DNA from: Mesostigma viride
Taxonomy: Eukaryota; Streptophyta; Mesostigmatophyceae; Mesostigmatales; Mesostigmataceae
Reading direction: 5' to 3'
Assembly: GCA_009746045.1 (NCBI GenBank)
Contig: RPFO01000934.1
Location: forward strand, 461,001 to 525,000
DNA length: 64,000 nucleotides
Below, one piece after another: positions 1 to 10,234 of this stretch. Position 1 is the stretch's first letter, and each line of letters begins with the position of its first letter. Both the position numbers and the translations under genes were made by a program. The notes under the pieces are model-generated. The model was not told where the DNA came from, ran no database searches, and saw only the letters and a list, made by a program, of their open reading frames with translations.

Positions 1-480
1 ACCAAATGGAAGGACCTCGGTGGCCACGAGGATCGAGGCGAGCGTTGACCAGCTGGGGTTCACCCATGTGGCGTACGGCGAGCGGGGAGCAGAGGAGACC
101 GACGCCCCCGTTCCTGGTGCCGTCGCCGCCTCCGTAATAAAACCGCCAGCCGTCGATGTCGTCAGCAGCAAGGGCGGTCGGTCCGCGGGCCGATGTTGTG
201 CGCCGGTGTTGACTTGGATTCCCAGGATGGCGATGTTATTGTCGATGCAGAAACCAATAAGATTGGAGACTCGATGGCACTGACAGTCGTCGCTGCGCAG
301 GCAGTGACAGCGGTCAGCGTCGGGCTGGAGCGTGCGGGCGTTGAAGGTGGCAATGACCAATGGCGCGCGTTGACCGAAAAGCGGGGTGCAGGCGGGGGTG
401 GGGGCGGAGGTGGAGCAGGGTGGTGATGGGGGTGGGGGTGGAGGTGGGGGGGTAGCTAGGGGGGGCGGGTTGAGGACTTA
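1..480 (-). pseudogene. LINE ORF2 fragment: AP-endonuclease N-terminus (broken)
   Basis: The minus strand reads IATFNARTL at about 350, then a stretch ending in NNIAILGIQ. After a frameshift near 180 it continues as DGWRFYYGGGDGTRNGG and VGLLCSPLA. This is the start of the exo/endo/phosphatase-type (APE) nuclease of LINE ORF2 proteins: the FNARTL start, the IAILGIQ strand and the GGVGLL strand. The frame change and missing conserved residues (Q followed by V where QE is usual) show it is decayed. It continues off the left edge. Together with the ORF1 pieces at 481-1196 and 4598-5677 it forms one minus-strand LINE split by the RLE-A cluster. The family call is fairly secure; the exact LINE clade is not determined. 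Confidence 0.6.
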
Positions 481-1196
481 TGCTTTCAATCACCGTTTCG
501 ATTCTTCCTGCCAACGCGTCCAGGCGACGCCGACGGTTGGCTCGGGTGGCCAGCCAGAATGAATCTGCGTCTGCACGCATAAGAAATGCGTGCAGTCTGA
601 GGAGGTTTCGGAGGCGGCAGCGCGAGGCGGGGCGAACCTGGCTCACTGCCGACCCGTTGCTCTCTCTCCGATATTGCCCGAGGGCTGCGAAGGCAAAGGG
701 GCAGGAAGGGGAGTTAGGCAGATCCCACTCAGCTAGAGCCGCGGAGCCGCGGGGCCGCCAGCGTCGACATTAATAGTTGCATGAGGAGGGTTCGCGGCGC
801 GGGCTCCGGCTCGGGTGCAAAGCGAATGAATTTATTATAGGGGGACGGCCAAGCCTGGCAGCGATACCTGAGCTGAAGTTGCCCCGGCGGATCCCCACAC
901 GTGCTGCAGGGAGCAGGTGACCGTCGATGCCGACCGGTGGCGACGGCGGTGACCGGGCGGGGGCCGAGCAGGGGGCTGCATGGGGCGCTGGAAGGGCGGT
1001 ACTGTCCATGGGGGTCGCCGTCATTGGAGGAAGGTCCTGGCCGTTAATGCGGACAATCGATGGAGACGCCATTAAAGAGGCGGGCATAGATGCTGCACCG
1101 TTGTTGCGGGCTGGATTGTTTGGCTGCCCGAGTCGCGGCCTGGTGGACCTCCGGCCGGTTCAGGGCGGCAGCCCGCGGGCCTCAAGCTGCTCCGGG
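481..1196 (-). mobile_element. LINE interval between ORF1 end and ORF2 start (decayed)
   Basis: No intact gene is seen. Adjacent to the RLE-A cluster, the minus strand reads TPEQLEARGLPPE-like residues. These continue the ORF1 text that breaks off at about 4600 (DTQLSMDD), matching the MDDDLTP motif of the other ORF1 copies at 8791 and 49919. The rest is GC-rich decayed sequence with a G/T-rich tract (about 396-460). I infer it is the 3' part of ORF1 plus the ORF1-ORF2 spacer of the same LINE. Confidence 0.45.
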
Positions 1197-1823
1197 GTAT
1201 ATATATTAAAAATATAATTACTTACAGCAGAGTGAAATCACTCAAACCAAAGCAAACGCCCACCTATAAACCTATATACAGAGCCATGTCAAAGCTCTAA
1301 TAATACTACGATAAGACCAATGGAAACGCCTAACGGGATGAACCTAATAGCCCTGCTGCACCGCAAAATCAGCCCGCGTACGGCGGAGCATGATGTCAGC
1401 CATGGCCCGAGTCAGCGCCACCGACAAGCGCTGACGCCAATATGACGTCCAGGTCCGCGCCGACCATGGGGCCCGCTGGCCCTCCAGGTCCAGCCGGTCC
1501 TCCCGGAGCCGGCAACACTCCTTGAAGAAGGCGGAGGTCAGGGGCCCCATGGCCCCAAACTCCTCCAGGACAAAGGGCACCACACGATGGTGCCCGACGT
1601 CGCCGTAGGCCAGGAGCTTGGCCCGCTCCGCCCGGTCCGCCGTGTACCTGCCGTGAGGGAGGCCCCAGCCACGTGGCTAAGAGCCAAGGGCCGCGCCACC
1701 GAAACGTCAATAAGCAGATGCCGGCCACCCCCCTCAAAGTCCAGCACCACGATGTCAGGCCGGTGGTTGGGGGAATAGAAGGCAGCGCCATCCGCATCCT
1801 CGGACCGGATGTTCGCGTGGGGG
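1197..1823 (-). mobile_element. RLE-A retrotransposon, 5'-truncated copy
   Basis: This is the reverse complement of the 3' end of the element at 33921-39108. It starts with the 3'-UTR hairpin (GAGTGATTTCACTC) and ends within the endonuclease coding region, at the position of 38495 in the reference copy. It lies between TA-rich tracts and abuts a plus-strand copy across a 14-bp TA/A junction. Confidence 0.85.
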
Positions 1824-1837
1824 TATATATATTAAAA

Positions 1838-3824
1838 TGGCTCCGGGGCGCTCTTCCGGCTCAGGTCCGGCTGGCCGCCGAGGGCCACGACGAACGCATC
1901 CAGTCGGCCTTGGCGCAGCTGGTCCCGGGCCCCGACCTCCCGCCACATGCTACTCGCATTGCCTCCCTGCCTGCACGGATGGGTGGCTGTGGTCTGACTC
2001 GTGCCGCCCGGCTGGCCCCAGCAGCATTTTTGGGCTCCGTCGCTCAGTCGTGGGCGGAAAGCTGCCGGCTCCTGCCCCTTTTGGCAACGGCAGCGCCTGA
2101 CCTCCTGGACCCCAGCCGCAGCCCTTTGCCCTTCGTCACCGCCATCCAGGAGGCCTATGCTGAGATCCAGCAGGCCTGTTGATCTCCCGTCCGTGCCGCT
2201 CAGGCGGTACAGCGCCACCTCCCTCGCGGCACTCCCTCGGTCGCCTCCGTTCACTCTCCCGCCGCATTCCCTGCTCGCGTCATCGATAAACACCAGAGAA
2301 CCTACGCGGGTATTCTGCACACGGCTGATTGGATTGCTCTTTTCGCGGACCTCAACGCCCAGGGACGTGCGTGGCTGGCCGGGCCCACTTCAAATGTTCC
2401 GCCGTCCAAGCCAAGTGTGTGACACTTTTTCGCTATTTTCGCAAAAAAAAAATAAAATTTCGCACGAGTTCGCGTGATTTTCGCGTGATTTTCGCAAAAT
2501 TTTCACACATTTTCGCACGATTTCGCACGATTTCGCACAATTTTGCATGATTTCGCACGATTTCGCATGGATTTCAACCAAGGGTCGTTTTGGGGAGTGA
2601 CGTTTGACAAAATTTCGCATGAATTCACACACGTTGTGCACATCAAAATTTTTTACCGTCGACATTTTTCACATGAAATTTCGCACGATTTCAGCAAATT
2701 TCGCACAAATTCGCACGATTTCAGCAAATTTCACACGATTTCAGCAAATTTCGCACAATTTCGCACGATTTCGCACGACGAATCACTCTGCAGAGTGACG
2801 ATCGTCGAAAAAGTCAAAAAAACGACAAAAAGTGTCACACTTTTCGGAACATTTGAAGTGGGCCCGGCCGGCTGTTCTCGCTTTCCTTGCGGAGTGTGGG
2901 CTCGGCGTACCTTCGTGCTCTTCCCATGGCCCCCCCATTCGCCTTGGCTCCCAGCCACTACTCGGTGGCGCTCCGGCACCAGCTATTTGCCCCGCAGCCT
3001 CTTGTTCCGGCCGGGCGGCCTTCTTGTGGTAGCTGTGGGCAGCCGCTGGATCCCACGGGGACTCACTACCTTGCCTGCATGGGGGGCCAACAGAATCAGA
3101 ATTGGTATTTGTATTTGCACACTTTTTTTGTATTTGTATTTGCACACTGTGGCGAGCACCACCGTCAGAGTGGTGCTCGCCATGCTTCGGTCGGTTTTCC
3201 CCCACGCGAACATCCGGTCCGAGGATGCGGATGGCGCTGCCTTCTATTCCCCCAACCACCGGCCTGACATCGTGGTGCTGGACTTTGAGGGGGGTGGCCG
3301 GCATCTGCTTATTGACGTTTTGGTGGCGCGGCCCTTGGCTCTTAGCCACGTGGCTGGGGCCTCCCTCACGGCAGGTACACGGCGGACCGGGCGGAGCGGG
3401 CCAAGCTCCTGGCCTACGGCGACGTCGGGCACCATCGTGTGGTGCCCTTTGTCCTGGAGGAGTTTGGGGCCATGGGGCCCCTGACCTCCGCCTTCTTCAA
3501 GGAGTGTTGCCGGCTCCTGGAGGACCGGCTGGACCTGGAGGGCCAGCGGGCCCCATGCATGGTCTGCGCGGACCTGGACGTCATATTGGCGTCAGCGCTT
3601 GTCGGTGGCGCTGACTCGGGCCATGGCTGACATCATGCTCCGCCGTACGCGGGCTGATTTTGCGGTGCAGCAGGGCTATTAGGTTCATCCCGTTAGGCGT
3701 TTCCATTGGTCTTATCGTAGTATAGAGCTTTGACATGGCTCTGTATATAGGTTTATAGCTGGGCGTTTGCTTTGGTTTGAGTGATTTCACTCTGCTGTAA
3801 GTAATTATATTTTTATAATATATA
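1838..3824 (+). mobile_element. RLE-A retrotransposon, 5'-truncated copy carrying a MITE
   Basis: This copy matches the reference element from about 37678 (after the RT core) to its 3' end. It contains the CCHC finger, the RPD..D endonuclease region and the 3' UTR. It is broken by a 493-bp MITE at 2377-2869, small insertions (extra codons near 2115 and 2181) and a local rearrangement at 3117-3170. Its coding frame is therefore interrupted several times. Confidence 0.85.
2377..2869. mobile_element. MITE with 25-bp perfect terminal inverted repeats
   Basis: The element begins GGCCGGGCCCACTTC and ends with the exact inverse, matching over 25 bp. It is flanked by a 4-bp target duplication GGCT (2373-2376 and 2870-2873). 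The uninterrupted sequence is known from the reference RLE-A copy (about 38205), so the insertion limits are certain. The inside is built from TTTCGCACGA-like decamers, plus a second inner inverted pair (GTGTGACACTTTTT near 2420 and its inverse near 2840). It has no transposase; an autonomous partner is not in the window. Confidence 0.85.
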
Positions 3825-4502
3825 TTAAAAATATATAATTATACTGACAGCAGAGTGAAATCACTCAAACCAAAGCAAACGCTCAGCTATAAACCTATAT
3901 ACAGAGCCATGTCAAAGCTCTATACTACGATAAGACCAATGGAAACGCCTAACGGGATGAACCTAATAGCCCTGCTGCACCGCAAAATCAGCCCGCGTAC
4001 GGCGGAGCATGATGTCAGCCATGGCCCGAGTCAGCGCCACCGACAAGCGCTGGCGCCAATATGACGTCCAGGTCCGCGCCGACCATGGGGCCCGCTGGCC
4101 CTCCAGGTCCAGCCGGTCCTCCAGGAGCCGGCAACACTCCTTGAAGAAGGCGGAGGTCAGGCCCCAAACTCCTCCAGGCCTCCAGGCCCCGGGGCCCCAT
4201 GGCCCCAAACTCCTCCAGGACAATTCTTTAAAGGGCACCACACGATGGTGCCCGACGTCGCCGTAGGCCAGGAGCTTGGCCCGCTCCGCCCGGTCCGCCG
4301 TGTGTCCTACCGTGAAGGAGGCCCCAGCCACGTGGCTAAGAGCCAAGGGCCGCGCCACCGAAACGTCAATAAGCAGATGCCGGCCACCCCCCTCGAGGAT
4401 CAAAGTCCAGCACCACGATGTCAGGCCGGTGGTTGGGGGAATAGAAGGCAGCGCCATCCGCATCCTCGGACCGGATGTTCGCGTGGGGGAAAACCGACCG
4501 GG
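3825..4502 (-). mobile_element. RLE-A retrotransposon, 5'-truncated copy
   Basis: This copy lies tail-to-tail with the preceding plus copy, the two sharing a TA-rich 3' junction. It covers the 3' UTR and endonuclease region back to the equivalent of about 38480. It has a local duplication of the CTCCAGG region (about 4159-4205) and extra bases near 4220 and 4396 that break the frame. Confidence 0.8.
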
Positions 4503-4520
4503 GTATATTATTATATATGT

Positions 4521-4579
4521 CATATATATTAAAAATATAATTACTTACAGCAGAGTGAAATCACTCAAACCAAAGCAAA
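4521..4579 (-). mobile_element. RLE-A mini-insertion (59 bp) with 18-bp target-site duplication
   Basis: Only the last roughly 55 bp of the RLE-A 3' UTR are present. The same 18-bp word (GTATATTATTATATATGT) lies on each side, at 4503-4520 and 4580-4597. This is the clearest single-copy evidence in the window for the length of the RLE-A target-site duplication. Confidence 0.8.
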
Positions 4580-4597
4580 GTATATTATTATATATGT

Positions 4598-5677
4598 AGT
4601 AGTAATCGTCCATGCTCAGTTGGGTATCGTGGAGGCCTCCCGAGCGCGCCTTCTGTACCTGCAGTGTGTCCTCCTTGCGGTGGAATTCAACTGACCAATT
4701 AAGACGGGGGCGGTGGGGCCGCCGAGCCGGCGTGCCGTTTTAATGACGACGCTTTGGGCCACGCTGAGCTTAATTCCCCAGCAGGAAGGGGTCGCCCCGG
4801 AGGTAGGTGCCCAGGCGTGCATCGTTGACGTTCGAGGCCCGGACGCCACGCACCACAAATAATACTGCATGAGCGAATGAGTGGGTTCGATCGTGCACAG
4901 CATCCCGTGTGCTGGCCTTGACGGCTGTTTTGATTTCGTTGATGAGCTCCGTAGGGTTCTGAAGCGTGGCGGCATAGGTGGTCTTGGCAGGGGTAATGGA
5001 GGCGGCAAGTTGTTGCTGGAGCTGCATGGTGGAGGACTCAGCTGCTGCTGCTGCTGCTGCGCATGCAGTCCTGCTGCAATGTGGGTGATGGCGGAGTGGA
5101 TGGAGGTGTCGGTGTGTGTGCATGGAATTAATGGGCGTGGTGGGTGGCGAGGTGGTCGTGGACAGGGTTGAGGGCAGGGCCGGTTGAGGAGGGAGGGGAG
5201 GTGATCGAAGCAGGTATTGGCGACTTGCTTGGCGGTGATGTTGATGGCGGCGGCAGCAACAGTGCGGTCGGCTCCCAGGTCCAGAGAGGCCATGACGAAG
5301 CGCTCAAGGGCGCTGTCGGAAAGACGGGAGCACGTCCACCAGACTGCGAGGCAGAGCTAGGTCGGTGTCGTCGGGGTAACTTGTCGTGGAGAAAGTCCGA
5401 CAGGTGGGTAACCTGTTGGTTGCAGTCCCGGATCTCGCACTTTTTCTCGGCAGCCAATTGCAGGATGGTGACGGCGGCAGCTCGGGACAGGCGCATGATG
5501 GCGCGAGTCAAGGCCAGGCTGGCCATTTGCCAGGTAAAAGCGCGGCAGCTTCCTCGGCAGAAAAGGCCTCCTCGCGGGTATCGGCATGGCAGGGTCGCTG
5601 TTCGGCGGAGCGGTGGAGTGGAGCGGCCGGGATGCTGACAGCACTTGGCGCCCGGCATAGCGTGCAAGTAGATGCAT
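4598..5677 (-). pseudogene. LINE ORF1 5' part (decayed, interrupted)
   Basis: On the minus strand, several frames join into one protein-like text. It contains LALTRAIMRLSRAAAVTIL, a Gln-rich stretch, NPTELINEIKTAVKAST, VVRGVRASNVNDARLGTYLR, then ARRLGGPTAPVLIGQLNS and GGLHDTQLSMDD. The last part has the same order as the ORF1 copies at 8791 and 50740 (RL..PVL..F, then DDDLTP). That fits a LINE ORF1 nucleic-acid-binding protein with an RRM-like middle. Reading frame breaks are frequent. The text stops at the RLE-A cluster and resumes at 1196. Confidence 0.45.
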
Positions 5678-5740
5678 ACAGACAGGTAGCGGTTACAGAA
5701 CCGCTATTAAGAACTCCTTAGGCATGGCTCGCGATTACCC
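5666..5740. repeat. 75-bp direct repeat, copy 1 (copy 2 at 6241-6315)
   Basis: A 75-bp stretch beginning AAGTAGATGCATACAGAC is repeated exactly at 6241-6315. Each copy lies close to the 415-bp repeat described next. No protein is encoded. It may be part of the terminal structure of an unrecognised non-autonomous element. Confidence 0.8.
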
Positions 5741-5777
5741 GCGCAGACCAGGCCACCAAAGAGGGTGGGTGGGTGGG

Positions 5778-6192
5778 ACAAGAAAAAAGACCACAACAAT
5801 GTCACTACGCCGCCAAAGTAGTCAAACTGCCCTAGCACGGGGCTGACATCAGCAACCGAGCTTAACTTAACACGCCAACCTGAGAATGTAGCGACACCTA
5901 CCGTACCACAAAAACAACAACCAATCAAATACCCTTTCCGAAAGGTTCTAATTATCATTCAACAAACCGGTTCAACAAACCCGGCCCTGTCAAACTTTAA
6001 GCATAAGATTGTTTCGAGATTGTAGCACAATAGGGCCACTGCCCCTACTAACAATTCCAGGTCGCCAGCCATTAGCCAAATCCGGTTACATCTGCCAAAC
6101 CCGCCCGGTTCAGCCGACCATCCAGGCGGCTCCCGTGAGCGGCCTTATTCCCCGCCTCACTTCGAGAAACTCTTTTCAAAGAAATCCGATTC
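5778..6192. repeat. 415-bp identical direct repeat, copy 1
   Basis: The segment is repeated without a seen difference at 7199-7613, 1421 bp downstream. It lacks the TG..CA ends, primer-binding site and polypurine tract expected of LTRs, so I do not call it an LTR. The interval 6193-7198 has no convincing coding sequence. Confidence 0.85.
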
Positions 6193-6315
6193 ATACACCC
6201 GTTTGCTCACCATAGTCACCAGCATCTTTGTTAAAACAATAAGTAGATGCATACAGACAGGTAGCGGTTACAGAACCGCTATTAAGAACTCCTTAGGCAT
6301 GGCTCGCGATTACCC

Positions 6316-7198
6316 AACCTCCCCTTCCTGGCCCTCCGGTCCGCTAAAGAAGCACCATTTCCTTTCCCGTCAAAAGCTGTCCTGTCGCGATGGGCGCTCT
6401 CCGTTGCCAGAAAACAGATTTAATTCCCAGCGACTGTGAATGCACAAAAATTCATGCACTGTCAATCGACACAGCTCGCATTTTTGACCCCACTCGGGGG
6501 CCCCCGCTGACCTCGTTGCCGACCTCTTCTCTGGTCCGCTAAGGGGTGCTGTCGCGGAACACAAAGTCAAAGCAAAAGCTGCTGACTGGCGCCGCTGATT
6601 CCAGCCGACGCCCAGTTTACAACTTTTTTGAAGAGCAACCAACCTAGTGCCGAGCACATAAACACTCCTTCCGTACAAAAAAGTGGAAATACCACTGATT
6701 ACGAAATCAAGTTGGCTTTCAGCCCTTGCCTCCTGCGCCGAGGCTCCGTGTCCCACAACGGTGACTTAAATTTTTTACCCCCCCGAGCCGCGGCGGCCCT
6801 CAAGCCAAGCCCAACCCGGAATGCAAGCATTTCCAGGTACGAGACAACTCAAAGGCAGGCCAGCCTGCCGACAGCCCAACCCGAGGCGCAAGCATCCCCA
6901 GGTACGGAACCATCAAGCAAGCTAGCCCTTGCCCAACCCGGCCAGCTGGCCGTTTCTTTCAAACAAACCAGCCATTAAATAATGCATCAGCCCCCGCTTC
7001 GCATTTAAACCCCGATCACCCGGACATTAATTCCGGGCCAGTGGCAGCCATGAATCCCAACCGCCTTAAGCAGCCAGGGATCATGGATGCCGGAAATTTG
7101 GTTAACAAATTTTAGCCCCGCACCCATGCTGAGCGCAAGGCTGGTGAGGCACTTCTTGTACCGCCATAGCCTCAGCCGTCGGCGCTCAGCCAACGTTT
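6316..7198. other. No gene seen; interior between direct repeats
   Basis: I see no conserved protein, structured RNA or further repeat here. Short reading frames have no recognisable motif. GGTCCGCTAA occurs twice (about 6340 and 6535). The interval may be the interior of an element bounded by the 415-bp repeats. Confidence 0.5.
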
Positions 7199-7613
7199 AC
7201 AAGAAAAAAGACCACAACAATGTCACTACGCCGCCAAAGTAGTCAAACTGCCCTAGCACGGGGCTGACATCAGCAACCGAGCTTAACTTAACACGCCAAC
7301 CTGAGAATGTAGCGACACCTACCGTACCACAAAAACAACAACCAATCAAATACCCTTTCCGAAAGGTTCTAATTATCATTCAACAAACCGGTTCAACAAA
7401 CCCGGCCCTGTCAAACTTTAAGCATAAGATTGTTTCGAGATTGTAGCACAATAGGGCCACTGCCCCTACTAACAATTCCAGGTCGCCAGCCATTAGCCAA
7501 ATCCGGTTACATCTGCCAAACCCGCCCGGTTCAGCCGACCATCCAGGCGGCTCCCGTGAGCGGCCTTATTCCCCGCCTCACTTCGAGAAACTCTTTTCAA
7601 AGAAATCCGATTC
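7199..7613. repeat. 415-bp identical direct repeat, copy 2
   Basis: Second copy of 5778-6192, same orientation, no difference seen by eye. Confidence 0.85.
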
Positions 7614-8254
7614 CAATGACGCCATGGCTTCTTCAGCGAGTTGGTGCAGGGCCGCGGACGCTTGTGATTGTTGGGATGAGTCGTATTCCGCCATATCGAG
7701 CTGAAAAAGATCGATATTTGCTGGGCAGGGCGGTGCCGGTATCTTTGGAAATATTGAGCGATAGCTGTAGAAAATTATATCACCGTGTTTGTCTTAAAAA
7801 GACAAGTCTAATGCAAGCAACCCGATGAAATTTCATGGCCGGAGTCAAAAGTTATGAGCATATTGCATTCCGTCACCGCATTTTCCCCCATACACCCCAG
7901 CTGCCATTAGGCCGTGAGCTGTTACGTGTTAATTAATACCCCCTGAACCATTCAGATCCAGCCGTGGCCTAAACCTGTTTCACGCTTAATTGGATACCTT
8001 TGGTATCGAGTGGACAGGTGTGTTGTACTTCTACACGCCATGAGCTCACGTAGTGGGCACCGTATCTAGCACAAATCCGAATTACTGGCACCACTTTCCG
8101 GTTATATAATGATCGAGTTTTTTTTCGCAGTTACGCTGTAGCTTGCAGATGCCTAGGATAGCATTCGTAGGACATCTTGCTCGCATAGAGGGCACCATAG
8201 ATATAGAGTTGGCTTGATGTTGTAGATAGTTTAGACCGGTAGGATTGCGTGTAC
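7614..8254. other. No gene seen; ends in a repeat flank shared with 50546
   Basis: No coding or RNA feature is supported. The last 44 bases (8211-8254) are the inverse of the sequence that follows the GGAT array at 50546. Both pieces touch the tetranucleotide array in the same relation, so this flank belongs to a dispersed repeat. Confidence 0.6.
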
Positions 8255-8787
8255 CCATCCATCCATCCATCCATCCATCCATCCATCCATCCATCCATCC
8301 ATCCATCCATCCATCCATCCATCCATCCATCCATCCATCCATCCATCCATCCATCCATCCATCCATCCATCCATCCATCCATCCATCCATCCATCCATCC
8401 ATCCATCCATCCATCCATCCATCCATCCATCCATCCATCCATCCATCCATCCATCCATCCATCCATCCATCCATCCATCCATCCATCCATCCATCCATCC
8501 ATCCATCCATCCATCCATCCATCCATCCATCCATCCATCCATCCATCCATCCATCCATCCATCCATCCATCCATCCATCCATCCATCCATCCATCCATCC
8601 ATCCATCCATCCATCCATCCATCCATCCATCCATCCATCCATCCATCCATCCATCCATCCATCCATCCATCCATCCATCCATCCATCCATCCATCCATCC
8701 ATCCATCCATCCATCCATCCATCCATCCATCCATCCATCCATCCATCCATCCATCCATCCATCCATCCATCCATCCATCCATCCATC
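8255..8787. repeat. (CATC)n microsatellite, about 133 pure units
   Basis: An uninterrupted tetranucleotide tract of about 533 bp. Open frames across it (HPSI and MDGW repeats) are trivial products of the repeat and are not genes. Confidence 0.97.
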
Positions 8788-9764
8788 CCCGGCAGGATGC
8801 TGGCGACCTCCCGCCGCTCTCCTACGCGGACCTGCTGCGGTCAGCGACCGCCTCCACCACCGACGCCATCGCCACAAAGCTCCAGGAGCTGGAGGACCAC
8901 CGCCAGGCCCAGCAACGGGAGGTCACCGATCGCGCTCGCCGCGAGTGCCGAGTGGTGCTACGTCGCTTCCCCCAGAAGCCGGGTGAGACGTCAACCTCTC
9001 TTGCTGACGAGCTCAAGAACCAGCTTCTTACCCTCATGGGCCTGGTAGGTGAGGTAGAACTGCGTGGGTGCCACCGCCTTCCCCACTCACGGGACAAGGC
9101 GGCTCCCCCACCAGTCCTACTCACCTTCTCCTCCCCTGAGGATAAGCAGCGGTTCCTCTCTCGTCGCAAGCGGTTGCACGACCTCACCTGGACGCTGGAT
9201 GACGACCTCACCCCCGCTCAGCAACAGCAGCGACGCGACCTGTGGCCGGAATACCTCCGCCATAAGCAGGACCCCCAGAAGCCCAAGGTGTACTGGAGGG
9301 GCGGGGACCTGATGATCAACCACAAGATGTGGACGCCCCCAGCGGGCTAGAATAGCAATAGCCCTAGCTTGTAACCATTGGCGTCACTGCCGCTAAGGCA
9401 GCCATGCCTAGAATGTTGCCTAGCTGTGCCAACACACCTAGTCACGTGCCGCCAACGCACGGTACACAACCAGCCATAGCCTAGTCCTAGTACAGCCATG
9501 CTACGCCCTGGCTATGTTCAGATTACTTGCCCACGCTCCTTGCTATGATATGCTCACATGGGTCTTATTGCACCCACAGTTTGCCGGATCGTTAGCCTGT
9601 CCTTTTAGCTAGCCGCGCCCGATTGCAGCTGTGGCATGCCTTTGGCATGAAGGAGACTGGGGGTCTCTGCCCTTTCTCCTGTAGTGCACACACAGGGATT
9701 AAAAGCACTTCGGTGCTCCGTGACTCCCCAACGGGAGCACGAGTTTAATTAATTAATTAATTAA
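8788..9764 (+). mobile_element. ORF1-only 'half-LINE' element with (TTAA)n tail
   Basis: The unit consists of an ORF1-like coding region (8791-9350), a 3' UTR of about 370 bp, a hairpin-like end (GTGCTCC..GGGAGCAC) and a TTAATTAA tail running into the next CATC array. The same arrangement, with the same 3' UTR, is found at 50740-51543. Neither copy has endonuclease or reverse transcriptase sequence, so the family looks non-autonomous and dependent on the AP-endonuclease LINE. Confidence 0.7.
8791..9350 (+). CDS. LINE ORF1-like nucleic-acid-binding protein (5' end lost in microsatellite)
   Basis: The frame runs from the end of the CATC array to a TAG at 9350 without a stop. It contains [20 protein letters not shown], a charged helix ([20 protein letters not shown]), then [63 protein letters not shown] and [15 protein letters not shown]. 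The order (coiled coil, then an RRM-like fold with a PVLLxF strand, then a basic C-terminal domain) is that of LINE ORF1 proteins. The same C-terminal words recur at 49919 and 50740. No true start codon is visible because the 5' end is replaced by the repeat. The role, RNA binding in a retrotransposition particle, is inferred. Confidence 0.65.
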
Positions 9765-10234
9765 TTAATCCATCCATCCATCCATCCATCCATCCATCCA
9801 TCCATCCATCCATCCATCCATCCATCCATCCATCCATCCATCCATCCATCCATCCATCCATCCATCCATCCATCCATCCATCCATCCATCCATCCATCCA
9901 TCCATCCATCCATCCATCCATCCATCCATCCATCCATCCATCCATCCATCCATCCATCCATCCATCCATCCATCCATCCATCCATCCATCCATCCATCCA
10001 TCCATCCATCCATCCATCCATCCATCCATCCATCCATCCATCCATCCATCCATCCATCCATCCATCCATCCATCCATCCATCCATCCATCCATCCATCCA
10101 TCCATCCATCCATCCATCCATCCATCCATCCATCCATCCATCCATCCATCCATCCATCCATCCATCCATCCATCCATCCATCCATCCATCCATCCATCCA
10201 TCCATCCATCCATCCATCCATCCATCCATCCATC
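9765..10234. repeat. (CATC)n microsatellite, about 117 units
   Basis: It follows directly on a TTAATTAATTAATC tail and is itself followed by a second copy of the same element end (CTCCCCAACGGGAGCACGAG then TTAATTGATTAATTAATC). The array therefore lies inside or between retrotransposon tails. Confidence 0.97.

Noticed and set aside
5778..7613. LTR retrotransposon
   Set aside because: No TG..CA ends, primer-binding site, polypurine tract, gag or pol in the 1 kb between the repeats.
8082..9048. Long frames of HPSI and MDGW repeats across the CATC arrays
   Set aside because: Trivial translation of a tetranucleotide repeat in all frames.
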